Below, in pieces: positions 63,021 to 64,000 of a DNA stretch of 64,000 bases. The position numbers and the translations under genes are program-made. Below the pieces are notes generated by a model. That model had not been told where the DNA came from. It ran no database searches and saw only the letters and a program-made list of their open reading frames with translations. Source of the stretch: DTU019 sp050949825 (GTDB lineage: Bacteria; Bacillota; Syntrophomonadia; Syntrophomonadales; Syntrophomonadaceae); contig JBMNGL010000018.1 of NCBI GenBank assembly GCA_050949825.1, positions 109,868 through 173,867 of the forward strand. Direction: 5' to 3'. The stretch's first letter is position 1. Each line of letters begins with the position of its first letter.

Positions 63021-64000
63021 ATGAACATGCAAGATAATTCGGCTCAGATAATTGAACAACTTAATGATAAAATCATTATGCAGGAACAACAGATTGCTGA
63101 ACTTAATGCCAAGGTAAAGTGGTATGAAGAGCAATATCGCCTAAGTCGCCAAAAACAGTTTGGTGCTTCCAGTGAGAAAACTTCTCCTGAACAGATTAAT
63201 CTGTTTAATGAAGCTGAAGATATTGCTGACCCTAAAACGAAAGAACCAGATATCGAAACCATTACCTATGAGCGCAAGAAAAAGCAGCCTGGTCAAAGAG
63301 CTGATAAGCTCAAAGACCTTCCGGTTGAAGTAATTGAATACCGACTTTTAGAACATGAGCAAGTCTGCCCCTGCTGCCAGGGTCCCCTTCATGAAATGAG
63401 TACCCAGGTAAGACAGGAGATAAAGGTAATACCTGCTCAGGTAAAAGTAGTACAGCATGTTCAATACATATATTCCTGCCGCCAGTGTGAGAAAGAAAAT
63501 ATTACAACACCGATAATCAAAGCACAAATGCCTAACCCCATATTACCAGGCAGTTTGGCATCGCCCTCCATAGTGGCATATATTATGGACCAAAAATATA
63601 CCAACAGTATGCCGTTATATCGTCAGGAACAGCAGTTATCCCGTCTGGGAGTAGAGCTTTCCCGGCAGACCATGGCAAACTGGGTTTTAAACGTTGCCGA
63701 CCCCTGGTTAAAGATAATTTACGACCACCTACATGAGGAGTTGCTAGATAGAGATATCCTGCACGCGGACGAAACAACTTTGCAGGTATTAAAAGAACCG
63801 GGGCGTTCAGCCGAAACTAAATCCTATATGTGGTTATACCGTACCGGAAGAGGCGGACCACCGATTGTCCTGTACGAATATCAGACCACCAGAGCCAGTA
63901 AACATCCGGACCGATTTCTGTCTGGCTTTAAAGGGTACCTACAAACTGATGGTTACAGTGCCTACGGTAAACTGACTGACATAACGTTAGTCGGCTGCTG
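63021..64000 (+). CDS. tnpC: IS66 TnpC transposase, cut by window edge
   Basis: The frame is open from ATG 63021 to the window end, about 326 codons. An N-terminal coiled coil (EQLNDKIIMQEQQIAELNAK) and the RQKQFGASSEKTSPEQ motif lead into a zinc-finger pair (CPCCQGPL; CRQCEKENI). The DDE domain begins with HADETTLQVLKEPGR (first Asp) and LQTDGYSAYGKL (second Asp); the Glu is outside. A TATAAT box lies just upstream of the ATG, so tnpC may have its own promoter. No lesion in the visible part. Confidence 0.93.
   Translation, partial: MNMQDNSAQIIEQLNDKIIMQEQQIAELNAKVKWYEEQYRLSRQKQFGASSEKTSPEQINLFNEAEDIADPKTKEPDIETITYERKKKQPGQRADKLKDLPVEVIEYRLLEHEQVCPCCQGPLHEMSTQVRQEIKVIPAQVKVVQHVQYIYSCRQCEKENITTPIIKAQMPNPILPGSLASPSIVAYIMDQKYTNSMPLYRQEQQLSRLGVELSRQTMANWVLNVADPWLKIIYDHLHEELLDRDILHADETTLQVLKEPGRSAETKSYMWLYRTGRGGPPIVLYEYQTTRASKHPDRFLSGFKGYLQTDGYSAYGKLTDITLVGC

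Larger units (their letters stand above)
62197..64000 (+). mobile_element. IS66-family element, left part, inserted in cas1
   Basis: The left end starts GTAAGCGTCAAAAAC, a GTAA-type terminus as usual in IS66. It is followed by tnpA, tnpB and tnpC in the standard order. The right end is outside the window, so the 8-bp target duplication cannot be checked. The short leader AACAAGGAGATGTTCAGGAA before tnpA is shared with the decayed copy at 37387. Confidence 0.88.

Overview
The window looks like a chromosomal segment of a strictly anaerobic, low-to-mid GC Firmicute of the class Clostridia. Syntrophomonas or a close relative (Syntrophomonadaceae) is my best guess. That rests on gene style and content (copper-amine-oxidase-like and SLH cell-wall proteins, NrfHA with CcsBA, PdaB-like deacetylase, ExeA-type transposons, a Firmicutes-type 30-bp CRISPR repeat), not on a database match.

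Region 1 (1-5100) is mobile-element debris around a regulator gene. It holds an IS1634-like transposase cut by the window edge, an HTH protein of unknown role, two damaged transposase genes, two promoter-driven RNA candidates and an initiator tRNA. Region 2 (5100-38600) is ordinary chromosome: a TetR-controlled ABC-2 efflux operon with a frameshifted membrane-fusion gene, an SLH surface protein, two NodB-type deacetylases, rmuC, cobS/cobC, a small-enzyme cluster (MBL-fold hydrolase, nitroreductase, inositol monophosphatase, ADP-ribosylglycohydrolase), a PAS/GAF/GGDEF/HD-GYP signalling protein, topB, an nrfH-nrfA-ccsB-ccsA operon for periplasmic nitrite reduction and heme attachment, an aminotransferase and an SDR dehydrogenase. 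Region 3 (39289-41961) is an arsenic-type island read leftward: arsR, a DUF318 permease, a thioredoxin-like CxxC protein and arsM, with a perfect 22-bp palindrome upstream of arsR.

Region 4 (42100-64000) is the striking part. A single CRISPR array family fills most of 42.7-61.6 kb. I count 199 complete 30-bp repeats (90 + 63 + 46) plus two truncated ones, giving about 198 complete spacers. It is broken into three blocks by (a) a transposon carrying TniA-like, ExeA/TniB-like and DUF6431-like genes, nested in a remnant of itself (48688-52546), and (b) an IS110-family element whose transposase is frameshifted (56740-58617). The left end abuts fragments of an IS3 element and of another TniA-like gene. 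The right end has an AT-rich leader, an intact cas2 and only the last ~40 codons of cas1, because an IS66 element (62197 to beyond the window) has cut cas1.

Array polarity follows from the repeat: read on the minus strand it ends in ATTGAAAC, the type I-B crRNA handle, so transcription should run right to left from the cas2 side. The adaptation module therefore appears dead at this locus while the memory is very large. Within the memory there are an exactly triplicated spacer, a 36/38-nt overlapping pair, and two pairs of diverged spacers that appear to sample the same gene positions of related invaders.
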